From JACQGZ01 sp036004665 (GTDB taxonomy: Bacteria > Sysuimicrobiota > Sysuimicrobiia > Sysuimicrobiales > Humicultoraceae): a stretch of DNA of 64,000 bases. The position numbers and the translations under genes were made by a program. The notes beneath the pieces are model-generated. The model ran no database searches. It was not told where the DNA came from and worked only from the letters and a program-made list of their open reading frames with translations. The stretch spans positions 1 to 64,000 of the forward strand of contig DASYRG010000048.1 in assembly GCA_036004665.1 (NCBI GenBank), read 5' to 3'. Shown piece after piece: positions 42,484 to 50,982 of this stretch (its first letter is position 1; the number at the start of each line of letters is the position of its first letter).

Positions 42484-43320
42484 GTGTTCCTGGGGGCGCG
42501 CTCCCCTGGGTCCGCGCCCGGCGCCCCCGTCGCGGTCATCCTCGGCGCCCCGTATGATCGGAGCTCCTCCTTCCGCCGCGGCGCCCGGTTCGGCCCGGGG
42601 GCCATCCGCTGGGCGTCTCATTCCATCGAGTCCTACAGCCCCATCCTCGACCGTGACCTCGAGGAGCTGGTCCTGATCGACCACGGCGACCTCGACATCG
42701 AAGCGCTGCCCCCCGGGGCGATGGTTGAGGCCGTGCGCTCGGCCTTGACCGATGTCGCGGCGGAGGGAAGCCTGCCGGTGCTCCTGGGCGGCGATCACAG
42801 CGTCAGCGTCGGCGCCGTGCGCGCGCTGGCGGCGCGCCATCCTGATCTGCGCGTGCTGATCCTGGATGCCCACCTCGACCTCCGCGGAGAATACGAGGGC
42901 TCGCGATGGTCTCACGCGACCGTAACGCGCAGGCTCCTGGAGTCCCTCGGACCGGAGCGGATCATCATCCTGGGGGCGAGGTCGGGGACCCGGGAGGAGT
43001 TCGCCGCCGCCCGGGCGATGCGCGCGGTGCAGCCGCACCTCCGGATTCCCCACGACCTCTGGACCGCCCTGGAGGACGGGCCGCTCTACCTCTCGATGGA
43101 CATCGACGTGGTCGATCCCTCGGCGGCGCCGGGGGTGGGCAACCCGGAGCCGGGGGGACCTACGGCCGCGGAGGCCATCGACCTGGTACGCGTGCTCGCG
43201 CCGCTGCGCATCGTCGGGGTCGATGTGGTGGAGCTCTCACCGCCCTTCGATCCTTCGGGCAGGACCGCCGTCCTGGCCGCGATGTTCATCCGAGAGGCGC
43301 TGCTTACCTGGGCGAAGTAG
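42484..43320 (+). CDS. speB: Agmatinase-family ureohydrolase SpeB
   Basis: A 278-residue binuclear Mn2+ hydrolase of the arginase/agmatinase family. Metal ligands are visible in LGGDHSVS, LDAHLDLR and SMDIDVVDPSAAPGVGNPEP. The opening VILGAPYDRSSSFRRGARFG is family-typical. It removes urea from agmatine or N1-aminopropylagmatine, yielding putrescine or spermidine. The GTG at 42484 follows speE by 7 bp. Last gene of the operon; it meets the dipeptidase gene tail to tail. Confidence 0.93.
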   Translation: MFLGARSPGSAPGAPVAVILGAPYDRSSSFRRGARFGPGAIRWASHSIESYSPILDRDLEELVLIDHGDLDIEALPPGAMVEAVRSALTDVAAEGSLPVLLGGDHSVSVGAVRALAARHPDLRVLILDAHLDLRGEYEGSRWSHATVTRRLLESLGPERIIILGARSGTREEFAAARAMRAVQPHLRIPHDLWTALEDGPLYLSMDIDVVDPSAAPGVGNPEPGGPTAAEAIDLVRVLAPLRIVGVDVVELSPPFDPSGRTAVLAAMFIREALLTWAK

Positions 43321-43347
43321 TGCCAGAGCAGCCCCCATGGCCGAGGA

Positions 43348-44376
43348 TTACTTTCCCCACACTTGACGGAAGACCCGCAACGCGTTGCCGCCGAGGATCT
43401 TCTGAACCTCCTCGGGCCTGTAGCCACGTGCCAGCAGCGCTCCGGTGAGGGCGGGCAGTCGGGAAACGTCCTCCAGCCCTGCCGGGACTTCCGTGATCCC
43501 ATCGAAGTCCGAGCCCAGCGCGACGTGGTCGACACCCATCACCTTCACCATGTGGTCGATGTGCGCGACCACCCGATCGACCGTGGCCGCCCCCAGGAAG
43601 GGGGGATAGAAGTTCACCCCCACCACCCCGCCCCGCGCCGCCAGCGCCCGCAGTTGTGCGTCTGTGAGGTTGCGCCGGTGTTGATGGACCGCGGCTGCGT
43701 CGGAGTGCGTCGCCGCGATGGGCCCGCGGCTGGCCGCCAGCACCTCCCAGAACGCCTGGGCTGAGAGGTGGGAGACGTCGATGACCATCCCCAGCCGCTG
43801 CATCTGGTCCACGACCCGTCGGCCCAGCGGGGTCAGCCCACCGTGCCGGGATTCCGAGGCGCCGTCTGCCAGCAGATTGGCCGGGTTCCACGTCAGCCCC
43901 ATCATGCGCACGCCGGCGCGGTAGAGCTGATCCACCTGATCGACGTCGCCCCCGATAGCGTCGCCGCCGTTCTCCACCGCCAGCACCGCGGCGATCTTCC
44001 CTGCGCGCTGAGCGGCCTCGATCTCTGCTACCGTGCGGACCGGTACGACCTGGCCGGCGTGGCGCTCCATCGCCCGGTCGAAGGCGGCGATGAGTTCGCG
44101 GACGCGGCGGCGTCCTTCCGCGGCTTCGCGGGGGTGGACGAACGCTGCGAAGACCTGGACGTCCACTCCGCCGCGCCGCAACCGTGGCAGGTCGATGTGG
44201 CCTCCCGGCGTGCTCCCGTCGAGCGCACGGCTACCGGCGGCCAGATCGAGGAGGGTGTCGGCGTGCAGGTCGACGACGACGGCGTCCCGGTGCACGTCCA
44301 CGGGCGTGGCCGCGGAAACGGGAGAGAGACCGAGGGCCACGATGAGCAGGGCCGCGGCGCGGAGCGGCGTCCTCAC
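43348..44376 (-). CDS. Secreted membrane-dipeptidase-type peptidase (M19)
   Basis: A 342-residue amidohydrolase-fold zinc dipeptidase. A signal peptide (RAAALLIVALGLSPVSAAT) precedes the first metal motif VVDLHADTL. Further ligands are Glu in AVLAVENGGD, His in VIDVSHLS and ATHSDA, and Asp in LGSDFDGI. It cleaves dipeptides outside the cytoplasm, perhaps during nutrient scavenging or peptidoglycan turnover. The GTG start overlaps the stop of the MazG-like gene (GTGA), so the two are translated together. Confidence 0.92.
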   Translation of the reverse strand: MRTPLRAAALLIVALGLSPVSAATPVDVHRDAVVVDLHADTLLDLAAGSRALDGSTPGGHIDLPRLRRGGVDVQVFAAFVHPREAAEGRRRVRELIAAFDRAMERHAGQVVPVRTVAEIEAAQRAGKIAAVLAVENGGDAIGGDVDQVDQLYRAGVRMMGLTWNPANLLADGASESRHGGLTPLGRRVVDQMQRLGMVIDVSHLSAQAFWEVLAASRGPIAATHSDAAAVHQHRRNLTDAQLRALAARGGVVGVNFYPPFLGAATVDRVVAHIDHMVKVMGVDHVALGSDFDGITEVPAGLEDVSRLPALTGALLARGYRPEEVQKILGGNALRVFRQVWGK

Positions 44377-44714
44377 CGCCCGCCTGTGCCGAGGGCCGCT
44401 CCGCCGGGGTCATCCTCCACGCAGCGGCAGGGGGTGGCGCCGCACTTGGGACACCCAGCGGCGTAGCGGTCCGCCGCCCGCGCGGCGTCGGCGCCGGCGA
44501 GGACGGCCACGCTCACCGTCCAGGCCAGGACATCCCCGATTTCTTCCTCCAGGGCGCGCGGATCGCGGCGGCGCAGCGCCCGCGCCAGTTCGCCGACCTC
44601 CTCGATCAGACGCCGGAACGTGCCGTCGAGCCCCCGGCGGCGATCGCGGGAGCCGTAGGTCGCTGCGACTCTCTGCTGGAACTCGGCCAGGTCCATGTCC
44701 AGGAGCGATTCCAC
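44373..44714 (-). CDS. MazG-like nucleotide pyrophosphohydrolase with zinc-binding tail
   Basis: A 113-residue all-alpha NTP-PPase. The metal-binding motif is split over two helices: RRLIEEVGELARALRRRDPR and ALEEEIGDVLAWTVSVAVLA. A C-terminal tail contains CPKCGATPCRC, a probable zinc knuckle not found in plain MazG. It may remove abnormal or excess NTPs. The start is either GTG 44714 or ATG 44696 (MDLAEFQQRVA); the second matches the family start better. It is coupled to the dipeptidase downstream. Confidence 0.85.
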   Translation of the reverse strand: MESLLDMDLAEFQQRVAATYGSRDRRRGLDGTFRRLIEEVGELARALRRRDPRALEEEIGDVLAWTVSVAVLAGADAARAADRYAAGCPKCGATPCRCVEDDPGGAALGTGGR

Positions 44715-44769
44715 GGGGAGGAAAGGGGCTCCTTGAGGCTCCAGGCGGCGTCACGGGTTAGGAGACCTC

Positions 44770-44955
44770 TTGAGGAGACTGCCGGGCCGGCAAGAGAACA
44801 TCCAGCTGCGGTGCCGTGCTCACAACGGATACGAGGACGAACTGTACTTCGGCCCGCGTGAATCAATGAGAGTCGGCGAGGCGTACGCCTCATACTCGGT
44901 CCGGGGCGAGTTGGTTGAGCGTGGCCTTGTTCGGAAGGTTAGGCAGCCGCCCTAG
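44770..44955 (+). pseudogene. C-terminal remnant of an HNH endonuclease
   Basis: A 61-codon open frame whose first half reads GRQENIQLRCRAHNGYEDEL followed by YFGP. This is the typical end of a common family of HNH nucleases (ENL-LRCRAHN-YEAE--FG). The rest of the HNH domain, with its catalytic His pair, is missing upstream, where only 55 bp separate it from the MazG-like gene. I therefore read it as a decayed fragment. It is the only clear gene remnant in the window. Confidence 0.65.
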
Positions 44956-45542
44956 AGGGAGACCTCAATCACCCGGGCCACCAGGCGTCCGCCCCGCGCG
45001 GTCCCGTAGACCGTCACCGCGACTCCGGGCGTCAGGGCACCGACAGTCACCAGCGAGGTGCCACGAAGGATCCAGACGTCGTCACCCAGTTCCACGACGG
45101 TCCCGTCGGTGAGCACGAGCCCCCCATCCTGCGCCGGACGGGCGATGCGACCGGACGCGCGCGGCGCACCGCGCGCGTCGAAGAGCACGGCCACCTTCTG
45201 GGCGCTCAATGAGCCGTCGGAGTTGCGGGGTCCCGCGACCTCTATGACGCTGGCGCGCGCGATGCCATTGTCTCGGGGCGAGCGCTTACCGCTTGCGCCG
45301 GACACCGCGGCCGTCCCCGCGATGATCACTGTCAGCAGGGTATTCCCCCGGGCCAGCAATGTGAGGGTGCCACCGGCCTGGGCCAGCACTACTCCCACCA
45401 CCGCGCCGGGTGCTCCTGCGCCCCCCGGCCCCTGCGCCTCCGCGCTGCCGGTGGATCCCGACCCTTTCCCCGCCGCCGTGGCGGGCGCAGGGGAGATCGC
45501 GACGAGGGCGGAGACGAGGGCGGCGGCGAGGATACGCATCAT
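44952..45542 (-). CDS. Secreted protein of unknown function, DUF5666-like
   Basis: A 196-residue exported protein. A signal peptide (MMRILAAALVSALVAISPAP) is followed by a Gly/Ala-rich stretch and then repeated beta-strand units: VGVVLAQAGGTLTLLARGNT, SGRIARPAQDGGLVLTDGTV and VGALTPGVAVTVYGTARGGR. Such short G-x-V strand repeats are typical of DUF5666-type beta-barrel domains. It is the last gene of the ECF sigma operon and overlaps the RseB-like gene by ATGA, so it may be part of the envelope stress sensor or its target. Confidence 0.75.
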   Translation of the reverse strand: MMRILAAALVSALVAISPAPATAAGKGSGSTGSAEAQGPGGAGAPGAVVGVVLAQAGGTLTLLARGNTLLTVIIAGTAAVSGASGKRSPRDNGIARASVIEVAGPRNSDGSLSAQKVAVLFDARGAPRASGRIARPAQDGGLVLTDGTVVELGDDVWILRGTSLVTVGALTPGVAVTVYGTARGGRLVARVIEVSL

Positions 45543-46570
45543 CGGCCGATGAACGCACGGGCCAGGGTCAGCAGCGTACCAGATTGATGGCTGCTGACGA
45601 TGGCGAGATGCAGTCCGCGCTCCTCCCAGGAGAGCAGTCGGAAGTATCCCAGGTCGACCACGCGCATCCTGACCCCGCCGGCGAGGACCTCCTCGATCGG
45701 TCCGGGCTGGCCCATGGTGGCTACACGCCGCGCCGGCACCTGGAAAACCGAGATGGGCTGGGTGCCGTCGGTGTAGCGCAGGTGGGCCGCGGTCAGCGAC
45801 CCGTACTGCGCCACGGAGGCTCCCGCGAATCGGAGACCTGCCGGCAGCGCCGCCGGCTGGCGGACCTGGAAGCCCACCTGCCGTTCGACCTGCGAGAGCG
45901 ACATGCCCGCCTCTCTGGACGGGAAGAGGGAGAAGGAGCGCGCTCCCGCCGGGAGGTGAAACCGGAAGAGCGCCTCGGGCAGATTGAGACTGAAGGAGAT
46001 GCGCGAGAAATATGCCACATAGACCGGCTCGCCGCGCCGCCGTTCTTCGATGCGCAGCGGGATACCCGTCGCCTGATCCACCCAGAAGGTCCGGCTCTCC
46101 TCCCCCCGGCGGGCCCCCAGCCAGAGCACAAAAGCGGCCCGACCCACGACCTCCTCGGTCCCCAGGACCTGGATGTGGTAGGCAGATGCCAGCGCCGCGG
46201 ACGTGGCTCGGGGACTCGCCGGATGAGAAAGGGTTGGTCCCTGGAAGACGATGTGCAGCGAGGGCTCATAGTGCCAGAAGTCCGCTCCGGTATCGATGAT
46301 GATCCGGCCGGCGATGGGCTCCGGGGAGAGGAATTCCAGACGCATCTTGCCTGAGCGCTTGTGGGCTTCCAGGACCGTGACCGTCTGCGTCCCACCGGAC
46401 CGTCTGACCGAGATGATCTTGGTGCCTTCGTAGTCGATGAGCGCAGGGGCCTCGACCATGCTTCGCAGCACCGTCGCCGCCGACGGCACCGTCGCATCGG
46501 TCTGTCCCAGAGCGGGCAGTGCCGGCAGCGCCAGCGCGGCGCCGAGGAGCAGGGTGGTGAGGCGCCTCAC
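45539..46570 (-). CDS. RseB/MucB-like periplasmic regulator of the ECF sigma system
   Basis: A 343-residue secreted protein (signal peptide RLTTLLLGAALALPALPALG). The N-terminal part resembles the lipoprotein-carrier/RseB fold: YEGTKIISVRRSGGTQTVTV, GKMRLEFLSPEPIAGRIIID, FWHYEPSLHIVF, FWVDQATGIPLRIEERRRGE. A smaller C-terminal domain follows (VGFQVRQPAALPAGLRFAGA, LHLAIVSSHQSGTLL). RseB-type proteins guard the anti-sigma factor and sense envelope damage. The GTG start overlaps the anti-sigma stop, which supports this role. Confidence 0.82.
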   Translation of the reverse strand: MRRLTTLLLGAALALPALPALGQTDATVPSAATVLRSMVEAPALIDYEGTKIISVRRSGGTQTVTVLEAHKRSGKMRLEFLSPEPIAGRIIIDTGADFWHYEPSLHIVFQGPTLSHPASPRATSAALASAYHIQVLGTEEVVGRAAFVLWLGARRGEESRTFWVDQATGIPLRIEERRRGEPVYVAYFSRISFSLNLPEALFRFHLPAGARSFSLFPSREAGMSLSQVERQVGFQVRQPAALPAGLRFAGASVAQYGSLTAAHLRYTDGTQPISVFQVPARRVATMGQPGPIEEVLAGGVRMRVVDLGYFRLLSWEERGLHLAIVSSHQSGTLLTLARAFIGR

Positions 46571-47055
46571 CGCGGGACCTCGCGCGGCCGCGCCCCCACG
46601 ATCACCAGGTTGGCGTCGGTAACCAGGAGGCTCAAGTAGGCGCGGTCCACGAGGGGATCGTCCGCCGCGCTGATGGCGTGCTCACGCACGAAGAGATCCG
46701 CTCCAAACTCCGCGGCGCGCAGCCGGTCGATCTGCCCTCGGGCGAGGGGCAGCAGCAGGAGGAGCAGGACAGCCGCGGCCGCGGCCGCAGCGACGGCGGG
46801 GCGCTCTCTCCAGACCGTCCACCAGGCGGGACGGCGCACCTGACCCTCGGCGAGCGCGCGGCGGATCGGCGGCCAGAGGTCGGGGGCGGCGCGCTGCGGC
46901 AGCGCCGAGAGGAGACGCTTCAGATGAGCCAAGCGCGCCAGTTCCTCCTGGCATGCCACGCAGCCTTCGACGTGCCGGCGCACCACGGCCTCCTGGTCCG
47001 GCGGCAGTTCCCGGTCCAGATAGGCGGAGAGTTGCCCTTCCACGTGCGGGTGCAT
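46567..47055 (-). CDS. Zinc-binding anti-sigma factor (ZAS) with one membrane helix
   Basis: A 162-residue anti-sigma factor. The N-terminal zinc motif is in LSAYLDRELPPDQEAVVRRH with VEGCVACQEEL (His-x3-Cys-x2-Cys). A membrane helix (AVAAAAAAAVLLLLLLPLA, near 88-108) leads to a short outer part. It should hold the ECF sigma factor inactive until an envelope signal. The ATG at 47055 has a GAGG leader and lies 9 bp after the sigma gene. Confidence 0.9.
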   Translation of the reverse strand: MHPHVEGQLSAYLDRELPPDQEAVVRRHVEGCVACQEELARLAHLKRLLSALPQRAAPDLWPPIRRALAEGQVRRPAWWTVWRERPAVAAAAAAAVLLLLLLPLARGQIDRLRAAEFGADLFVREHAISAADDPLVDRAYLSLLVTDANLVIVGARPREVPR

Positions 47056-47064
47056 CGACCTCTA

Positions 47065-47697
47065 CTACGCTCCCTCCTGCCCTTTCTTCACCAGATGCCC
47101 CAGGCGCCCTTGCAGGATCTTCCGCGCCCGGTGCAGCCGCGACTTCACCGTGCCCAGGGGCACCGCCAGCATCTGCGCGATCTCTTCGTAGGCGAGGCCC
47201 TGGATATCTGAGAGGACCACGACCATGCGCAGATCCTTCGGCAGCCCCAGCAAGGCCCGTTGCACCACATCGTCCATCTGCGCGTCGACGACGGTCTCGG
47301 GATTGTCTGCCTCCGGTCCCGGCCACTCCCGCGTCACTTCTCCGCCCCCGGCAGTCGGCACCGGCGCCCAGAGCGACTCGAGGCGGCCTTTCGGATACTT
47401 CCGGATCAGATCAATGTACAGGTTTTTGACGATGCGGTGCAGCCAGGCCTCAAGCGGGGCCTCCGGGTCGATCCGGCGAAACGCGCGGAAGACCCGGATG
47501 AACGCCTCCTGCGCCAGGTCCTTGGCGTCGGCGTCACTGCCGCTCATCCGGAAGGCGAGGTTGTACACGTAGGTCCCGTATCTCCGGACCAGCGACTCAT
47601 AGGCGGCCAGGTCATCGGCCGTTGCAGGGCCGGGCTCGGAGCCCCCTCCCGCGGCGCCGCGCGGTCTGCCCTCATCGTCCTCTCCTCTGTTACGCAA
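47065..47697 (-). CDS. ECF-type RNA polymerase sigma factor
   Basis: A sigma factor of about 210 residues with regions 2 and 4: YESLVRRYGTYVYNLAFRMS, DAKDLAQEAFIRVFRAFRRI, LEAWLHRIVKNLYIDLIRKY, LPKDLRMVVVLSDIQGLAYE and EEIAQMLAVPLGTVKSRLHR. It is followed by its zinc anti-sigma factor and an RseB-like protein, the classic envelope-stress set. The start is unclear: the only in-frame codon before the domain is a TTG at 47697, while a well-placed GGAGAGGACG-ATG at about 47671 is in another frame. A nearby sequence error or a natural frameshift is possible. Confidence 0.88.
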   Translation of the reverse strand: MRNRGEDDEGRPRGAAGGGSEPGPATADDLAAYESLVRRYGTYVYNLAFRMSGSDADAKDLAQEAFIRVFRAFRRIDPEAPLEAWLHRIVKNLYIDLIRKYPKGRLESLWAPVPTAGGGEVTREWPGPEADNPETVVDAQMDDVVQRALLGLPKDLRMVVVLSDIQGLAYEEIAQMLAVPLGTVKSRLHRARKILQGRLGHLVKKGQEGA

Positions 47698-47765
47698 CGG
47701 CGGAAGGGAAAGTTCGCGATTTGGCGGGGGGGAGAATTCGCGGCGGGCGGGAGAAACCGGCGGCC

Positions 47766-48404
47766 CTACCGGACCTGCACGAGCGGCCGGAGGCGGGCGA
47801 GCAGACGCGGACCGATGCCTTCCACTTCAAGGAGATCCTCCAGACGCTCGAATCGTCCGTGCTCCTCCCGGTGGGCGACGATGCGCGCGGCCAGCACTGG
47901 TCCAATCCCAGGCAGCGCTTCCAGATCCGCTGCCGTCGCCGAGTTGATCTCGACCGGGGCGGCCGCCGCCGCACTGGCGCGGTTGGAGCGCGGGGAAGCG
48001 TTGCGTCGCTGCTGCCCGGCGGGTGGGCCTTCGCCGTCTCCGTTCTCCGGGCCTGCAGCCAGCACAGGGTCCGGGGTGCGCGGGATGAAGACGCGCTCCC
48101 CGTCTCGCAGCGGCTGGGCCAGGTTGACGGCCGCCAGATCGGCCAGGAAGGTGGGTCCGTGGGCGGCCGCCAGCGCGTCCGACCACCGCGCGCCGGGGCG
48201 CAGACGGTAGACCCCGGGGATGACGACCTCGCCGGCCACGTGCACGACCAGCTCCGCCGGCGTCGGCGACACCACCAGCAGCGGTCCCTCGCTGGGGGCC
48301 CCCCGCAGGGCGAGGCGACCGACCAGCAGCAGACCCAGACCGGCAAGCAGCGCGAGCGCCACCTGCTCTCGGCGGCCGAAGGCGATGCGATGCGGTTCCT
48401 GCAC
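47766..48404 (-). CDS. comEA: Competence protein ComEA (SLBB plus helix-hairpin-helix)
   Basis: A 212-residue membrane-anchored DNA receptor used for natural transformation. A membrane helix (VALALLAGLGLLLVGRLALR) is followed by an SLBB domain (ELVVHVAGEVVIPGVYRLRP, LAQPLRDGERVFIPRTPD) and a C-terminal DNA-binding pair of HhH motifs (INSATAADLEALPGIGPVLA, LEDLLEVEGIGPRLLARLRP). It binds DNA that type IV pili bring to the surface. No comEC gene follows; the next gene is the ECF sigma unit. The GTG at 48404 lies 75 bp from the leuS end. Confidence 0.92.
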   Translation of the reverse strand: MQEPHRIAFGRREQVALALLAGLGLLLVGRLALRGAPSEGPLLVVSPTPAELVVHVAGEVVIPGVYRLRPGARWSDALAAAHGPTFLADLAAVNLAQPLRDGERVFIPRTPDPVLAAGPENGDGEGPPAGQQRRNASPRSNRASAAAAAPVEINSATAADLEALPGIGPVLAARIVAHREEHGRFERLEDLLEVEGIGPRLLARLRPLVQVR

Positions 48405-48479
48405 CCGCTGCTCCTCCCCCCAGGCGACAAGGGCTCCAGGGAGGGATATCGCCGCCAGCCTGCCGCTTTGCGCGGCCGG

Positions 48480-50939
48480 TTAGGACAGCACGATGTTGAC
48501 CAGACGTCCCGGGACGACGATGACGTCGGCGATCCGACGGCCCGCGGTCAACCGCCGCACCCGTTCGCTGGCCAGGGCCAGCGCCTTGGCGTCGGCGTCG
48601 GCGATGGCGGCGCTCACCTCGATGCGGTCCCGCACTTTCCCGTTCACCTGAATCACCAGGGTCACGCGCTCAGCGCGGGCCAGCTCAGGATCAAAGGAGG
48701 GCCAGGAGTGCTGGTGGATGGAGTACGGCTCACCCCCCCGCGCCCACAGCTCCTCAGCCAGATGCGGCGCGATCGGAGCAACCATCAACAGCAGCGTCCG
48801 CAGCGCCGCGGCCCACTCGTGGTGGCCGCCCCACCGATCCTTGGTCTCGCCTAAGAAGTTCACGAATTCCATCAGCGCCGCGATCGCCGTGTTGAAGTGA
48901 AACTCCGCCATGTCCTCTGTGACGCGCTTGATCGTGGCGTGCGTGCGCCGGCGGATCTCGCGCGCGTTCCCATTCTCCCGGGGGCGGGCCGGGGATGCCG
49001 GGACCCTAGCCAGGCTCCAGATCCGGTGGAGCCAGCGATGCACGCCCTCGATGCCCTGCGTGTCCCAGGGACCCCCTTCGTTCCACGGCCGCATGAACAT
49101 CAGATACGCCCGGAACGTGTCGGCGCCGTAGCGGGCGATCTGCTCGTCGGGATCGACCACGTTGCCGCGCGACTTGCTCATGCGGTACCCATCGGGGCCC
49201 AGCACGATCCCCTGGTTGTACAGACGGAGCATCGGCTCCCCGAAGTCGACCAGCCCCAGGTCCCGCATCACCTTGGTCCAGAACCGCGTGTAGAGCAGGT
49301 GCAGGACGGCGTGCTCGATCCCACCGGTGTACTGATCCACCGGCAGCCAGTAGCGGGCGACGTGCGGATCGAATGGCCCGTCGCCGTAGCCAGGGCTCAG
49401 GTACCGGTACTGGTACCAGGAGGAATCGACGAAAGTGTCCATGGTATCCGTCTCGCGCTCGGCCTCCTCGCCTCCGCACTGCGGGCAGCGCACCGTCCGG
49501 AAGCCCTCGTGATATTTCAGCGGCGACTCCCCGGTAGGTCGGAACTCCGCGTCATGTGGCAGGAGGACCGGAAGGTCCTCCTGCGGGACCGGTACTGTAC
49601 CGCACGTCTGGCAATAAATAATGGGGATGGGCGTCCCCCAGTAGCGCTGCCGGCTGATCAACCAGTCGTGCAGCCGGTAGTTGACCTTGCGCCGCCCGAT
49701 CCCTCGCCGCTCCATCGCCTCGGCGATGCGCCGCCACCCCTCCGCGCTGGGGACGCCGTCGAACTCCCCCGAGTTCACCATCGTGCCTTCGCCCAGGTAG
49801 GCCTGCTCCAGCGCCTCTCCCGCCCACCCGGGCGGGGCGATGACGACGGGGATGGGCAGGCCGTACTTGCGGGCAAACTCGAAGTCGCGCTGGTCGTGCC
49901 CCGGCACCCCTTGAATGGCCCCCGTCCCGTAGGTCAGCAGGACGTAGTCGGCGATGTAGATGGGTACCGCCTCACCGGACATCGGGTTGATCGCGTGGGC
50001 ACCGGTGAACACACCATCGCGCTCTTTCTCCGTGGACAGGCGCTCGATGTCGGATGCGCGGGCCGCCTTGAATTTATAGGCCTCCACCTCTGCGCGCTGT
50101 TCGGACGTCGTCAGGAGGTCCACCAGCGGATGCTCAGGTGCCAGCACCGCAAAGGTCATCCCAAAGACCGTGTCCGGCCGGGTCGTAAATACGTCAAAGG
50201 AGCGGCCTGGGTGGTCCCTGACGGGAATGGTGATCTCCACGCCCTCGCTCCGCCCGATCCAGTTCTCCTGCAGCAGGCGCACCCGGTCCGGCCACTCGAT
50301 CCCCGAGTACTCCAGCAGTTCCTCGGCGTAGGTGGTGATCTTGAGGAACCACTGCTCCAGGTTCTTCTTGATCACGGGCGTACCGCAGCGTTCGCAGACG
50401 CGCTCGTCGCCCACCACCTGCTCGCGTGCCAGCGAGGTATTGTCCTTGGGACACCAGTCCACCGGGGCCATGGCCCGGTAGGCCAGCCCGCGCTCGTACA
50501 TCTTCAGGAAGAACCACTGGTTCCAGACATAGAAGTCCGGGTCGCAGGTGACGACCTCCCGCTCCCAGTCCCACATCGCCCCCATGGAGCGCAGCTGCCG
50601 GCGCATCCGGTCGATGTTGGCCATCGTCCAGGTGTAGGGGTGGATGCCCCGCTCGATCGCCGCATTCTCCGCGGGCAGACCAAAGGCGTCAAACCCCATC
50701 GGGAACATGACGTTGAAGCCTTGCATCCGGCGAAAGCGCGCCGCGGCATCGCTGGGCGCCATGGCGTACCAGTGGCCGGTGTGCAGATCTCCGGACGGGT
50801 AGGGGTACATGGTCAGGAAGTAGAACTTCGGCCGGGGATCAAAGTCGGGCGCGTGGGAGAGCCGGTCGGCCTCCCAGCGCGCCTGCCATTTCCCTTCGAT
50901 AGCCTGCGCCTCGTAGCGTTCCCGCTCCACGGTCTTCAT
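48480..50939 (-). CDS. leuS: Leucyl-tRNA synthetase
   Basis: An 819-residue class I synthetase. The HIGH-type motif is PYPSGDLHTGHWYAM and the KMSKS motif is YRMSKSRGN. Other LeuRS blocks: MGFDAFGLPAENAAIERGIH, WFLKITTYAEELLE, the editing domain (FTTRPDTVFGMTFAVLAPEH, YGTGAIQGVPGHDQRDFEFA), HDWLISRQRYWGTPIPIIYC and a C-terminal anticodon-binding region. GGAGG precedes the ATG at 50939 (MKTVERERYE). It lies downstream of ilvE, so both may be read from the T-box promoter at 52.2 kb, which would be sensible if the sensed tRNA is for a branched-chain amino acid. Confidence 0.97.
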   Translation of the reverse strand: MKTVERERYEAQAIEGKWQARWEADRLSHAPDFDPRPKFYFLTMYPYPSGDLHTGHWYAMAPSDAAARFRRMQGFNVMFPMGFDAFGLPAENAAIERGIHPYTWTMANIDRMRRQLRSMGAMWDWEREVVTCDPDFYVWNQWFFLKMYERGLAYRAMAPVDWCPKDNTSLAREQVVGDERVCERCGTPVIKKNLEQWFLKITTYAEELLEYSGIEWPDRVRLLQENWIGRSEGVEITIPVRDHPGRSFDVFTTRPDTVFGMTFAVLAPEHPLVDLLTTSEQRAEVEAYKFKAARASDIERLSTEKERDGVFTGAHAINPMSGEAVPIYIADYVLLTYGTGAIQGVPGHDQRDFEFARKYGLPIPVVIAPPGWAGEALEQAYLGEGTMVNSGEFDGVPSAEGWRRIAEAMERRGIGRRKVNYRLHDWLISRQRYWGTPIPIIYCQTCGTVPVPQEDLPVLLPHDAEFRPTGESPLKYHEGFRTVRCPQCGGEEAERETDTMDTFVDSSWYQYRYLSPGYGDGPFDPHVARYWLPVDQYTGGIEHAVLHLLYTRFWTKVMRDLGLVDFGEPMLRLYNQGIVLGPDGYRMSKSRGNVVDPDEQIARYGADTFRAYLMFMRPWNEGGPWDTQGIEGVHRWLHRIWSLARVPASPARPRENGNAREIRRRTHATIKRVTEDMAEFHFNTAIAALMEFVNFLGETKDRWGGHHEWAAALRTLLLMVAPIAPHLAEELWARGGEPYSIHQHSWPSFDPELARAERVTLVIQVNGKVRDRIEVSAAIADADAKALALASERVRRLTAGRRIADVIVVPGRLVNIVLS

Positions 50940-50982
50940 GTCAGGCCTCCTCACCCCGCCTGGGGACCGCACACGAGAGTGA

